The notes under the pieces are model-generated. The model ran no database searches and was not told the DNA's origin. It worked only from the letters and a program-made list of their open reading frames with translations. A stretch of 64,000 nucleotides of DNA from Kiritimatiellia bacterium (lineage in GTDB: Bacteria > Verrucomicrobiota > Kiritimatiellia > CAIQIC01 > Lenti-01): contig JAFXQI010000060.1 of assembly GCA_017527155.1 (NCBI GenBank), positions 1 through 64,000 of the forward strand, read 5' to 3'. Shown piece after piece: positions 43,090 to 50,615 of the stretch (positions are counted from its first letter, which is position 1; each line of letters starts with the position of its first letter). The position numbers were made by a program, and so were the translations under genes.

Positions 43090-43920
43090 ATGGGCGTGCT
43101 GCTGACGCCGGAACGGGTTCTGGCCGAAATCGGCGAGGATGAGGAGAACGGGGCGGACGCCGAGACGATCCTCAAGCGGATCAAGCGTGTGTGCCGGTCG
43201 GTCCTCCGCAAGCGGATGGGGGAGGACGAATGGGCGGACGAGATGCTCGCGGAGTCCGAAGACTACAAGCGGGTGGCCGCCGGGAGGAAGGCCGCAAACG
43301 CCCGCTGGAAGAAGAACGAATGCGATTCGCAATCGCATGATGCGCCCGCACAATCGCATGATGCGATTCCACAATCGCATGATGCGACGCGCAAATCGCA
43401 TGATGCGCCGCATGATGCGCCCGCACAATCGCATGATGCGACCGCCATGCCTCGCGCGCGCGCGCGCCGACCTACCGACCTACCGACCTACAGACCTATA
43501 TCACCGACCGACCCGATCGCGCGCGGGCGCGCGCGAGAGGACGGTCCGTCGGGGTCGGTGGTCGGTGATGTTCCATCCGAGGTCGGAGTCGGGTCGGAGT
43601 CGGACGGAGCCGCGGGGGCCCCGGCGCCGACCGACGACGCCTACTCCGAAATCGGGGGCACGCCGGACGAGCGGCTGCCGGACCTGGCCGTGGTGTTCTG
43701 CCGGGAATCCGATCCGACGAGGGCGCTGAACGAGTACCGCAAGGCCATGAAGGAGATGGAGCCGTGGCGCTTCCGGATTATCCTGGACAAGTTCGTTGGG
43801 GACTGCAAGGAGGACGAGCCGAGGAGCCGGGGGAAGGTCTTCATGAGCCGGATCATGGAAACCCTCAAGGAGCTGAGGGACCGGAGGAGGCAGGAGAATG
43901 CCCTGGCCGTTCCCAAGTAG
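43090..43920 (+). CDS. Replication-organiser-like protein with internal iterons
   Basis: A 276-residue protein. The N-terminal 75 residues are helical and charged and end in VAAGRKAANARWKKN, a junction seen in DUF1376/YdaU-type replisome organisers. A low-complexity SHDA(P/T)xQ repeat region follows (about 77-117), encoded by DNA repeats, then an Arg/Pro/Asp-rich linker. A C-terminal helical domain (about 205-276, ALNEYRKAMKEMEPWRFRII) completes it. The layout resembles lambda O-type initiators, which carry the origin inside their own gene. The family assignment is tentative. Confidence 0.55.
   Translation: MGVLLTPERVLAEIGEDEENGADAETILKRIKRVCRSVLRKRMGEDEWADEMLAESEDYKRVAAGRKAANARWKKNECDSQSHDAPAQSHDAIPQSHDATRKSHDAPHDAPAQSHDATAMPRARARRPTDLPTYRPISPTDPIARGRAREDGPSGSVVGDVPSEVGVGSESDGAAGAPAPTDDAYSEIGGTPDERLPDLAVVFCRESDPTRALNEYRKAMKEMEPWRFRIILDKFVGDCKEDEPRSRGKVFMSRIMETLKELRDRRRQENALAVPK
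43332..43440 (+). other. Iteron array, candidate phage replication origin
   Basis: ATCGCATGATGCG occurs at 43332, 43353, 43374, 43395 and 43428, with a shorter copy CGCATGATGCG at 43409. The first four are exactly 21 bp apart (two helical turns) and the last is in phase with the shortened copy. Each unit is an interrupted palindrome (ATCGCAT-G-ATGCG). The array lies within the replication-organiser-like gene. Downstream lie (CG)n tracts and four tandem 8-bp CCGACCTA repeats (43467-43498). Confidence 0.65.
43467..43498 (+). repeat. Tandem 8-bp repeat CCGACCTA
   Basis: Three exact and one imperfect copy (CAGACCTA) stand in tandem, framed by alternating CG tracts (43452-43466 and 43515-43536). 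The 8-bp unit does not keep the reading frame, so its conservation would be for DNA and not for protein. Confidence 0.75.
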
Positions 43921-43938
43921 CCGCACGGGAGCCGCCCG

Positions 43939-44175
43939 ATGACCACGCCATGGCACGACACGAGCGCATGCCGCCTCTGCGGCCGCCCCATCGGGTGGGT
44001 CCGGAAGCTGGACGGGCGGCGCAAGCCCTTCGACCTCGAGCCGGACGGGAGCCTCTCGAATACCAGCCACTTCCTCACCTGCACGGTCTACCGCCAGCGC
44101 TGCGCCGACCGCGACGCCGCCGCCAGGCGCAAGCGCGAGGCCGAGGAAGAGCGCCGCCAGGGGAGGCTGTTCTGA
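43939..44175 (+). CDS. Small zinc-ribbon-like protein
   Basis: A 78-residue protein. CRLCGRPIGWVRKLDGRRKP then FDLEPDGS and HFLTC supply a C-x2-C plus His/Cys set that is common in small phage and bacterial zinc proteins. The tail is Arg/Glu-rich and helical. Its stop overlaps the RusA start. Confidence 0.65.
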   Translation: MTTPWHDTSACRLCGRPIGWVRKLDGRRKPFDLEPDGSLSNTSHFLTCTVYRQRCADRDAAARRKREAEEERRQGRLF

Positions 44176-44684
44176 TGGCCACAACCGAACGCCAGCCGGA
44201 CCTGACCTTCCGCATCCGCGGGATCCCGCCGCGCAGGACGGCGCAGCAGAAGGGGTACGTCCGCGACCCGAGCGCTCCCGGCGGGGTGCGGGTCTTCACC
44301 CGCGCCGCCAACCGCCGGGAGGCCGCCGAGATGCTCCTCGAGTTCCGCCGGCAGCTCCCCGAGGGGTGGAAGCCCCGCGGCGGCGCCGCACGGGTGCGCG
44401 TGGATTTGTCCTACCCGGCCCGCAAGACCGACCGCCTCTCCCCCGAGGACTACCTCCCCCACACCGAGCGCCCCGACGCCGACAACCTCGTCAAACCGAT
44501 CCTCGACGCCATGACCCGCGCCGGCGTCTGGCAGGACGACGCCCAGGTCTGGGTCGTCACCGTCTCCAAGGTCCGCAGGCTCGTCCCCAGGTGGACCGTC
44601 CGCGTCTGGTTCGACGGCAGGCCAGAGGCCCGCAACCCGGAGGTGCGGCAGGGGACGCTCGCGCTCGGAGGGGAGGGAACGTGA
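44175..44684 (+). CDS. rusA: RusA-family Holliday junction resolvase
   Basis: A 169-residue protein. The conserved core RPDADNLVKPILDAMTRAGV, followed by WQDDAQV, carries the Asp residues of the RusA active site near residues 100-120. N- and C-terminal beta strands surround it. RusA-type enzymes resolve four-way junctions formed during phage replication and packaging. The gene overlaps the next by 4 bp (GTGA). The family is clear. Confidence 0.88.
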   Translation: MATTERQPDLTFRIRGIPPRRTAQQKGYVRDPSAPGGVRVFTRAANRREAAEMLLEFRRQLPEGWKPRGGAARVRVDLSYPARKTDRLSPEDYLPHTERPDADNLVKPILDAMTRAGVWQDDAQVWVVTVSKVRRLVPRWTVRVWFDGRPEARNPEVRQGTLALGGEGT

Positions 44685-46006
44685 AACTGACCTACGCCAG
44701 CGTGTTCGCGGGGATCGAGGCGTTCAGCGTCGCGGCGGGGAGGATTGCGGGGGTGGAATGGGAACCCGTGTTCTTCAGCGAGATCGAGCCGTTTCCGTGC
44801 GCGGTGCTGGCGCAGCGCTACCCGGCCGTCCCCAACCTCGGCGACATCGCCCGAATCCGCGCCAACCCCAAGGAAGGAACCATCACCAATGGAGACACAA
44901 CTATCGCTTTTCCCGCTTGCGGAATCGACATCCTCGCGGGCGGATCGCCCTGCCAGGACGTCTCGGTCGCGGGCCGCCGCGCGGGGATGCGGGCGGACAG
45001 CGGAACCCGGTCCGCCCTCGCCTTCGAGTACGCCCGGCTGGTTGGCGAGATTCGCCCCCGCGTCCTCCTCTGGGAGAACGTTCCGGGGGTGCTTTCGAGC
45101 AATCGAGGACTGGACTTCCGAGCCTTCCTCCGTTCGCTGGTCGAACTCGGGTACGGCCTCGCGTGGCGGGTGCTGGACGCTCAGTACGCGCGAGTGGACG
45201 GCTTTCCGCGCGCCATCCCCCAGCGAAGACGCCGTGTGTGGCTTGTCGGATGTGCTCACGGAGACGAGCGGGCGTCTGCGCAGGTACTTTTTGAGGCCCA
45301 AGGCCTGCTTGGGGATTCTCCGCCGCGCAGAGAGGTGGGGAAAGGATTTGCCGCCGCTCCTGGATTCGGCCCTGCGGGACACGCTGGCGGGGACGCCTAC
45401 GCCTGCGGAAACGGCCAGCTGAACCAGACGGAGCCGGAGACCGTGGCAAAAACGCTGGACACCATGCACGACGCGAAGGCGGTCTGCGTCTCCGGCGACC
45501 ACAAGGCATCCTGCGACGGGGAAAACGTCGGTCTGACGCTGCCAAGCACGTCCGGCGGATTCAAGCCGGGAGCGGTTGCTGTCGCCGACATGACCCACGC
45601 CGACGAGGCCCTGCGTGAGGTCAAGGGCGGCGCCGCCCCGACGTTGCAGCAGCGGATGGGGACGGGGGGAAACCAGGTGCCGGTGGTGTCCATCGGCGTT
45701 TCACTCGACGGGCGACGGGATGCCCCTGTAATCAAAGAAGTTTCGCACACAGAGACAAACGGCACGAATCCCGGATTCAAGATTGGGGTGGCTACCCGCC
45801 ACATCGTGCGCCGCCTCACGCCGACGGAGTGCGAACGGCTGCAAGGCTTCCCGGACGGCTACACGGCCATCCCGTGGAGGGGGAAGCCCGCGGAGGCGTG
45901 CCCGGACAGTCCGCGCTACCGGGCGCTCGGCAACAGCTGGGCCACCAACTGCGCGGAGTGGGTTTTGAGACGCATCATCGCCGCGATGGTGCTGGGTTTG
46001 ACATGA
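44681..46006 (+). CDS. DNA cytosine-5 methyltransferase
   Basis: A 441-residue enzyme from GTG 44681. Motif I is FAGIEAFSVAAG. Motif IV is GGSPCQDVS with catalytic Cys91. Motif VI is WENVPGVLS. Motif VIII is PQRRRRVWLVG. A long variable target-recognition region follows, and motifs IX-X are ERLQGFPDGYT and YRALGNSWA. All catalytic motifs are intact, so it should be active. Solitary phage methyltransferases commonly protect phage DNA from host restriction. No partner restriction enzyme is present. Confidence 0.9.
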   Translation: MKLTYASVFAGIEAFSVAAGRIAGVEWEPVFFSEIEPFPCAVLAQRYPAVPNLGDIARIRANPKEGTITNGDTTIAFPACGIDILAGGSPCQDVSVAGRRAGMRADSGTRSALAFEYARLVGEIRPRVLLWENVPGVLSSNRGLDFRAFLRSLVELGYGLAWRVLDAQYARVDGFPRAIPQRRRRVWLVGCAHGDERASAQVLFEAQGLLGDSPPRREVGKGFAAAPGFGPAGHAGGDAYACGNGQLNQTEPETVAKTLDTMHDAKAVCVSGDHKASCDGENVGLTLPSTSGGFKPGAVAVADMTHADEALREVKGGAAPTLQQRMGTGGNQVPVVSIGVSLDGRRDAPVIKEVSHTETNGTNPGFKIGVATRHIVRRLTPTECERLQGFPDGYTAIPWRGKPAEACPDSPRYRALGNSWATNCAEWVLRRIIAAMVLGLT

Positions 46007-46022
46007 ACGAGAGGAGAAAAAC

Positions 46023-46517
46023 ATGAGAGAGAAAGAACAGGAAAGCAGGGAGGCCGTCCTCGCCGATGTGCGCGCCCACTGCAAACTGCTCAAAGACGCC
46101 GGTTTTGATGGCGCTGCCTACGACATCCGCGTGCTCGTCGAACGCCTCGATGCGGCGTGGAAGCGGGAGCTCGAAAGCGTGACAAAGCGTAACGGGTTGG
46201 GCAACGCCAAGAAGTGGCGGGATGCGCTGGAAGCGTGGGTGGAATACTGGATGTGGGGCGGGTATGACGGACTCCGCGAACATCGCCTCAAGGCGCAAAC
46301 CAAAGCCGCCCTCGCCGCCCCGCCGCGCAACTGCGACAGGTTCGCTACGGCGGAGGAGGCCATTGCGGCGCACAAACAGGCTGAAACGAATTGCCCGCCC
46401 GCAGATTGTCCTGAGTGCCCTTACATACACGGGCGCAAATCTGGCGTTGATTGCCTCACGGCTTGGATTTTTGCGCCCGCTGCGCAGGAAGGGGGAGGCA
46501 CCCATGAAAGCAAGTAG
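46023..46517 (+). CDS. Phage protein of unknown function, Cys-rich C-terminus
   Basis: A 164-residue protein. The N-terminal half is helical (VLVERLDAAWKRELESVTKR). The C-terminal half has the NCDRFATAEEAIAAHKQAE segment followed by CPPADCPECP and a DCLTAWIFA end, a layout I associate with short proteins in gut phages. Four Cys may bind metal. Its end overlaps the next gene by 14 bp. Confidence 0.6.
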   Translation: MREKEQESREAVLADVRAHCKLLKDAGFDGAAYDIRVLVERLDAAWKRELESVTKRNGLGNAKKWRDALEAWVEYWMWGGYDGLREHRLKAQTKAALAAPPRNCDRFATAEEAIAAHKQAETNCPPADCPECPYIHGRKSGVDCLTAWIFAPAAQEGGGTHESK

Positions 46518-46833
46518 CATCAAAGCGGTATGGGCCGCGATTGGATGCGGGAGCCCGGAGCCGGAACCGTGCCCGACGTGCTATCTCCGTCCAATAGTCA
46601 CAATAATCTGCGACGAAGACGGCTACGTCGGACACATCGAATGCTCGCCGGATTCGCGGAAGATTCGCGGACTGCTCGACCCCGGCACGCACAAGCATTT
46701 CGACTTCTCGGCGGCGTGCAAGACGCCAGAGGAAGCGTATGACGCGGCTGTCGAGACATGGAACGCGCATCTTTCCGCCCTTCTTCCTCGCGGTGAGAGG
46801 TTCCCGGCGGCGCAGGAAGGAGGCCGGCCGTGA
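46504..46833 (+). CDS. Lar-like restriction-alleviation protein
   Basis: A 109-residue protein. CPTC near the start, an IICDEDGYVGHIEC strand pair and a closing TPEEAYDAAVETWN match the Lar family layout (two Cys pairs, then 'T.eEA...W N'). Lar of Rac prophage modulates type I restriction. Family assignment is moderate because the first Cys pair lacks the usual Phe-Cys-Gly spacing. Confidence 0.6.
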   Translation: MKASSIKAVWAAIGCGSPEPEPCPTCYLRPIVTIICDEDGYVGHIECSPDSRKIRGLLDPGTHKHFDFSAACKTPEEAYDAAVETWNAHLSALLPRGERFPAAQEGGRP

Positions 46834-46991
46834 CCAAGAAGAAGACCAGACACCGCCCCGGCAAGGCCGCCAAGGCATGGTTCGCCAAGTGCAACTCCTA
46901 CACCGACCGCAGTGCCGAATGGGCCTACATGGATCGAGTGTCGCGCATTGCCAGGTGGGTTATCGGCGGGTTCGGGAGGAGGATGCCGTGA
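46830..46991 (+). CDS. Small basic protein
   Basis: A 53-residue protein from a GTG start overlapping the previous stop (GTGA). It is Lys/Arg-rich at the N-terminus, with a WFAKCNSYTDRSAEW segment and an Arg/Ile C-terminal helix. It is not recognised. The exact overlaps at both ends support its being translated. Confidence 0.5.
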   Translation: MTKKKTRHRPGKAAKAWFAKCNSYTDRSAEWAYMDRVSRIARWVIGGFGRRMP

Positions 46992-47194
46992 CCGCGCCCG
47001 CCCCATCAATGCCGCCCCCATCCGCCCTTCGGGAGTGGGCGTCGCGGCTGCGCGCGTGGAATGCCTGGCGCCGCGGGACCGGCGGCGCCAGGCCCGAGAG
47101 CCAGAGGGAGTACGGGGCGCTGCTGGACGTCGTCGCCGACGCGCTGATCGCCATCGCGGACGCGCTCAAGGCGATGGAGAGGGGGAAGCGATGA
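46988..47194 (+). CDS. Small helical phage protein
   Basis: A 68-residue protein from GTG 46988 in a GTGA overlap. LREWASRLRAWNAWRRGTGG followed by a hydrophobic helix (LLDVVADALIAIADALKAME) is a pattern seen in short phage proteins near methyltransferase genes. Function unknown. Confidence 0.55.
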   Translation: MTAPAPSMPPPSALREWASRLRAWNAWRRGTGGARPESQREYGALLDVVADALIAIADALKAMERGKR

Positions 47195-47697
47195 GCTTTC
47201 CACCCATCCTCGACGCAACGTGTGGATCCCGCATGATCCACTTCGACAAGGACTGTCCGGACGTGCTGTTCATGGACAACCGCAGGGTGGATGGAGATGC
47301 CATCTGGAAGAGTTCGAGCAAAGACGGGACAAGCGTCAGGCGGCTCAACATCCGCCCGGATGTGGTCGCGGACTTCACGGCGATGCCGTTCCCGGACGAG
47401 ACGTTCTGGCTGGTCGTCTTCGACCCTCCGCATCTGAACCACGGTGGCGACAACGCCTGGATGATCCGCAAGTACGGGAGGCTCGACAAGGGCTGGCCGA
47501 CCATGCTCCGGGACGGGTTCCGCGAGTGCATGAGGGTACTCAAGCCGGGCGGAACGCTGATCTTCAAGTGGAGCGAAGTGCAAATACAGGTCGGCGAGGT
47601 CTGGAAGGCAATCGGAGCAAGGCCCATCTTCGGTACACGCTGCGGAAAGCGCGCGGGAACCATCTGGGCGACGTTTTGGAAGGGGGCGGCGCGATGA
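47191..47697 (+). CDS. Class I SAM-dependent methyltransferase, phage type
   Basis: A 168-residue enzyme. It opens with ILDATCGSRMIHFDKDCPDV (SAM-binding loop variant). It then has RPDVVADFTAMPFPDETF, the VVFDPPHL motif (a DPPY relative) and RVLKPGGTLIFKWSE. The FKWSE and TLRFGTRCGK-like ending fits a small conserved phage methyltransferase family whose substrate is unknown. Overlaps on both sides place it in the same operon as the other two methyltransferases. Confidence 0.75.
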   Translation: MSFPPILDATCGSRMIHFDKDCPDVLFMDNRRVDGDAIWKSSSKDGTSVRRLNIRPDVVADFTAMPFPDETFWLVVFDPPHLNHGGDNAWMIRKYGRLDKGWPTMLRDGFRECMRVLKPGGTLIFKWSEVQIQVGEVWKAIGARPIFGTRCGKRAGTIWATFWKGAAR

Positions 47698-47870
47698 GAT
47701 GGAGACTGCGGTTGCTGCTCGCCTGGGCCTTCTGGTCGCTGTGGATTGTGGAAGAAAACCGCCTTGCCGCCGCCGAGCGGCGTGCGAAGGACGCGGAAGA
47801 GTTGGCCGTCGCCGTCGCGGCCGAAGCCGAAGAGTGGATGGAAAGGAGCTGTCATGAGCGAACGAACTGA
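47694..47870 (+). CDS. Small membrane-anchored helical protein
   Basis: A 58-residue protein. An N-terminal hydrophobic helix (LRLLLAWAFWSLWIV) is followed by an Ala/Glu-rich amphipathic helix (NRLAAAERRAKDAEELAVAV). It overlaps the preceding methyltransferase by 4 bp and the following one by 17 bp. It is not recognised. Confidence 0.5.
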   Translation: MRWRLRLLLAWAFWSLWIVEENRLAAAERRAKDAEELAVAVAAEAEEWMERSCHERTN

Positions 47871-49296
47871 CAAAACTGACACGATGGCCGTGCGCGGAGG
47901 CGCCGGCAAGGTACGAGAATTCACGGTGGAGTGGTGGCCGGTCGGCAAGCCCAAGCCCTACTACCGCAACCCCAGGAACAACGACGAAGCGGTGCCCGTC
48001 GTCGCGGAGAGCATCCGTCGCCACGGCTGGCAGGCGCCCATCGTGGTGGACGAGGATGGCGTGATCATCGCGGGGCACACGCGGCTCAAGGCGGCCATCG
48101 CGCTTGGCGAGGCCGAGGTGCCGGTCAAGGTGGCCCGCGGCCTCACCCCGGCGCAGGTCAAGTCGCTGCGCCTGGTGGACAACCGCAGCAGCGAGATCGC
48201 CACCTGGGACGAGGAGGCCCTCCGCCTCGAGATCGAGGAAATCTACCGCCTCGGCGACGACCTCGACGGCCTGCGCCTCGGCGAGGACGACCTCCTCGAG
48301 ATGCTCGGCGCCTCCGAGACCCCCGAAAAGGCCGCCGCCAAGACCGACGCCGAACTCGAGGAGGTGCCCGACGTCCCCGGCAAGCCCGCCAGCCGTCCGG
48401 GCGCCATCTACCTCCTCGGCCGCCACCGGCTCCTCTGCGGCGACGCCACCGCCCCCGACGCGATGGCCCGCCTCATGGCCGGCAAGCCCGCCGACCTGCT
48501 CCTCACCGATCCGCCGTACAACGTCGACTACGGCGACCGCAACCAGGCGCTCAACGCCAACGACAAGGGCAACCGCGTCGACCGCAAAATCCTCAACGAC
48601 AACATGGCCTCCGCCGAGTTCCGGCACTTCCTCGACAGGGCCTTCCGCGCGGCGGCCGGCGTCCTCAAGCCCGGCGGCGCGTTCTACGTCTTCTACGCCA
48701 GCAAGGAGGTCGTGAACTTCACCGAGGCCGCCAACGCCGCCGGCCTCGCCGTCAAGCAGCAGCTCTGCTGGCGCAAGAACTGCGCAACCCTGGGGCGCCA
48801 GGATTACCAGTGGGAGCACGAGCCGTTCCTCTACGGCTGGAAGGACGGCGCCGCCCACGCCTTCCACGCCGACCGCAAGCAGACGACCGTCCTCGACGTC
48901 TTCGGCGACCACATCGTCATGGACGGCAAGCGCGCCATCGTCACACTCGGCGGCGTCACCTACTCCCTCGACCCCAAGGCCGTCCTGGTCCGCGAGCCCA
49001 CCGACATGGTCTTCTGCCCCAAGCCCCAGCGCTCCGAGCTCCACCCCACCATGAAGCCTCCCGCCCTCTGGCGCTACCTCCTCGAGAACAGCTCCGACTT
49101 CGGCGACGTCGTCCTCGACCCCTTCGGCGGCTCCGGAACCACCATCGTCATGGCCGAGGCCACCGGACGCGCCGCCCGATCCGCCGAACTCGACCCCCAC
49201 TACTGCGACGTCATCCGCAAGCTCTGGGCCGACTTCGCCGTCGGCAAGGACGCCGACTGGCAGGCCGCCACGCCGGAGGAGGGAGGAGAGGGATGA
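47854..49296 (+). CDS. ParB-domain/DNA methyltransferase fusion
   Basis: A 480-residue protein. Residues 20-130 form a ParB/Srx-type domain (NPRNNDEAVPVVAESIRRHG, then DGVIIAGHTRLKAAIALGE). The methyltransferase domain has motif IV DPPYNVDYGDR at Asp220 and motif I DPFGGSGTTIVMAE at Asp422, the order of beta-class N6-adenine/N4-cytosine enzymes. It also has HPTMKPPALW. Such fusions are common in phages and probably modify phage DNA at specific sites. ATG 47854 is used; ATG 47884 is possible. Confidence 0.85.
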   Translation: MSERTDKTDTMAVRGGAGKVREFTVEWWPVGKPKPYYRNPRNNDEAVPVVAESIRRHGWQAPIVVDEDGVIIAGHTRLKAAIALGEAEVPVKVARGLTPAQVKSLRLVDNRSSEIATWDEEALRLEIEEIYRLGDDLDGLRLGEDDLLEMLGASETPEKAAAKTDAELEEVPDVPGKPASRPGAIYLLGRHRLLCGDATAPDAMARLMAGKPADLLLTDPPYNVDYGDRNQALNANDKGNRVDRKILNDNMASAEFRHFLDRAFRAAAGVLKPGGAFYVFYASKEVVNFTEAANAAGLAVKQQLCWRKNCATLGRQDYQWEHEPFLYGWKDGAAHAFHADRKQTTVLDVFGDHIVMDGKRAIVTLGGVTYSLDPKAVLVREPTDMVFCPKPQRSELHPTMKPPALWRYLLENSSDFGDVVLDPFGGSGTTIVMAEATGRAARSAELDPHYCDVIRKLWADFAVGKDADWQAATPEEGGEG

Positions 49297-49529
49297 GAAA
49301 GCCGGAGAAGAGAATGGGAACACCGACTGAGAAACACACGCTGCATGACTGCTGGAAGTGCGGCGCCCAGATGGAGAACACCGTGCATTTCCGGGAGTGC
49401 CGCCCATTCGAAACCAACAGCCCTTGCTGGATGTGGTGGATTGAGTGCCCAAAGTGCGGCTACCGGAGAGCGGACATGACACATCCAGGGTATGCAATCC
49501 TGGACTGGAACGAACCATACGATGTCTGA
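49293..49529 (+). CDS. Lar-like zinc-ribbon protein
   Basis: A 78-residue protein. DCWKCGAQ and WWIECPKCGYRR give two C-x2-C pairs, and the end is AILDWNEPYDV. The pattern 'CP.CG ... W..W.eC..CG ... A...WN' is that of Lar/restriction-alleviation-type small proteins. It follows the ParB-methyltransferase directly and overlaps the next gene by 8 bp. Confidence 0.6.
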   Translation: MRKPEKRMGTPTEKHTLHDCWKCGAQMENTVHFRECRPFETNSPCWMWWIECPKCGYRRADMTHPGYAILDWNEPYDV

Positions 49530-50205
49530 CGTCCCCGACACCCTCGACCCCTTCGAGGAAATCGACCCCTGGGCGGACGACGACGATACCGACCGCCGGG
49601 ACGCCGCCGGCAAGGCCGATGCCGCCGACAACGCCGACGAGGAAGAGGCCACAGCCCAGCCCGTGGTGCTGGCCACGGCGAACCGGCACGTGGTGCGCCG
49701 CGTCATGGGCGAGCGGCTGCTCGAGGACGCCATGCCGGCCGACACCCCGGCAGACGGCGAGAGCTGGCACATCCTGACCTTCGGCGGCATCGCCAGCACC
49801 TCCCTGCTGATCTGGCTGGCGCACCGCCAGCGGCTCCGGAGGCTCGCCCTCGCCACCTGGAGCGTCAACGGGACCGACGTGGCCGAACTCCGGCGCCTCG
49901 TCCGCCTCTGCCGCGTCGAACGCCTCGACGTCTTCTGCGGATCCCTCGCCGAACGCCGCACCCCGCAGGCCTGGCTCGCACTCAAGGAAACCTGCCGCGC
50001 CACCGGCGGACGCGCCGTCCTGATGCGCAACCACGCCAAGGTCGTCGCCTTCCGGGGAGAAGCCTGGGACGGCGCCATCGAGGGCAGCGCCAACCTCGCC
50101 AACAACTCCGGATGCGAACAGATCGTCTTGACGCGGGACGCCCGGCTTGCACAATTCTACCTCGACACATTCGACCGCATCAGGAGCATGGGCAGCGAGG
50201 TCTAG
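49522..50205 (+). CDS. PLD-like phosphodiesterase-fold protein beside the terminase
   Basis: A 227-residue protein (ATG 49522). A disordered acidic lead of about 50 residues precedes an alpha-beta domain (WHILTFGGIASTSLLIWLAH, then LALATWSVN). Near residue 171 it has NHAKVVAF followed by GAIEGSANLANNSGCEQIVL. The H-x-K plus GSxN pair is the hallmark of the phospholipase D/nuclease superfamily, here as one half-site per chain. It lies 2 bp before TerS. A role in genome maturation is possible but inferred. Confidence 0.68.
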   Translation: MSDVPDTLDPFEEIDPWADDDDTDRRDAAGKADAADNADEEEATAQPVVLATANRHVVRRVMGERLLEDAMPADTPADGESWHILTFGGIASTSLLIWLAHRQRLRRLALATWSVNGTDVAELRRLVRLCRVERLDVFCGSLAERRTPQAWLALKETCRATGGRAVLMRNHAKVVAFRGEAWDGAIEGSANLANNSGCEQIVLTRDARLAQFYLDTFDRIRSMGSEV

Positions 50206-50207
50206 GC

Positions 50208-50615
50208 ATGGGACGGCAAGGAAAAATCAACAAATCCACCGAAGAACTCGCCGAACTCCTCAAGAAGGCGTTCGGCAACGTCAGCGCCGTCGCCCGCGAA
50301 CTCCACGTCACCCGACAGAGCCTCTGGGCGCGCATCAACAAAAGCAAATCCCTCCAGGACGCCATCGAAGAAGCCCGCGAGACCATCGTCGACATCGCCG
50401 AAAGCAAACTCTTCAAGGCCGTCGGCGCCGGCATGGAGTGGGCCGTCAAGCGCGTCCTCGACAGCAAGCGCGGCCAGGACCGCGGCTGGCGCCCGCCCAT
50501 GCAAATCCAGGTCGACGGCCGCCACGAGGTCAAGGTCGCCCGCCTCGATGAAGCCGTCGGCGCCGAAATCCTCGCACGCCTCAAACCCCGTGACGCCGAC
50601 ACGCCGGCGCCGTAG
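50208..50615 (+). CDS. terS: Terminase small subunit
   Basis: A 135-residue protein. A helix-turn-helix (AFGNVSAVARELHVTRQSLW) lies near residues 22-45, followed by EARETIVDIAESKLFKAV and EWAVKRVLDSKRGQDRGW. It sits directly upstream of TerL with a one-base overlap, the standard pairing. It recognises the packaging site and regulates the motor. It is a paralogue of the protein at 33659-34036. Confidence 0.8.
   Translation: MGRQGKINKSTEELAELLKKAFGNVSAVARELHVTRQSLWARINKSKSLQDAIEEARETIVDIAESKLFKAVGAGMEWAVKRVLDSKRGQDRGWRPPMQIQVDGRHEVKVARLDEAVGAEILARLKPRDADTPAP

Noticed and set aside
43321-43445. Regularly spaced short repeats that could suggest a CRISPR array
   Set aside because: Units are only 13 bp with 8-bp spacers that are themselves similar, they lie in frame within a coding sequence, and no cas genes are near. 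An origin-type iteron array fits better.
46960-50154. Long minus-strand open frame opposite the methyltransferase genes (over 1000 codons)
   Set aside because: It is an artefact of GC-rich third positions on the other strand. The plus strand carries recognisable methyltransferase, PLD-like and zinc-protein motifs over the same interval.
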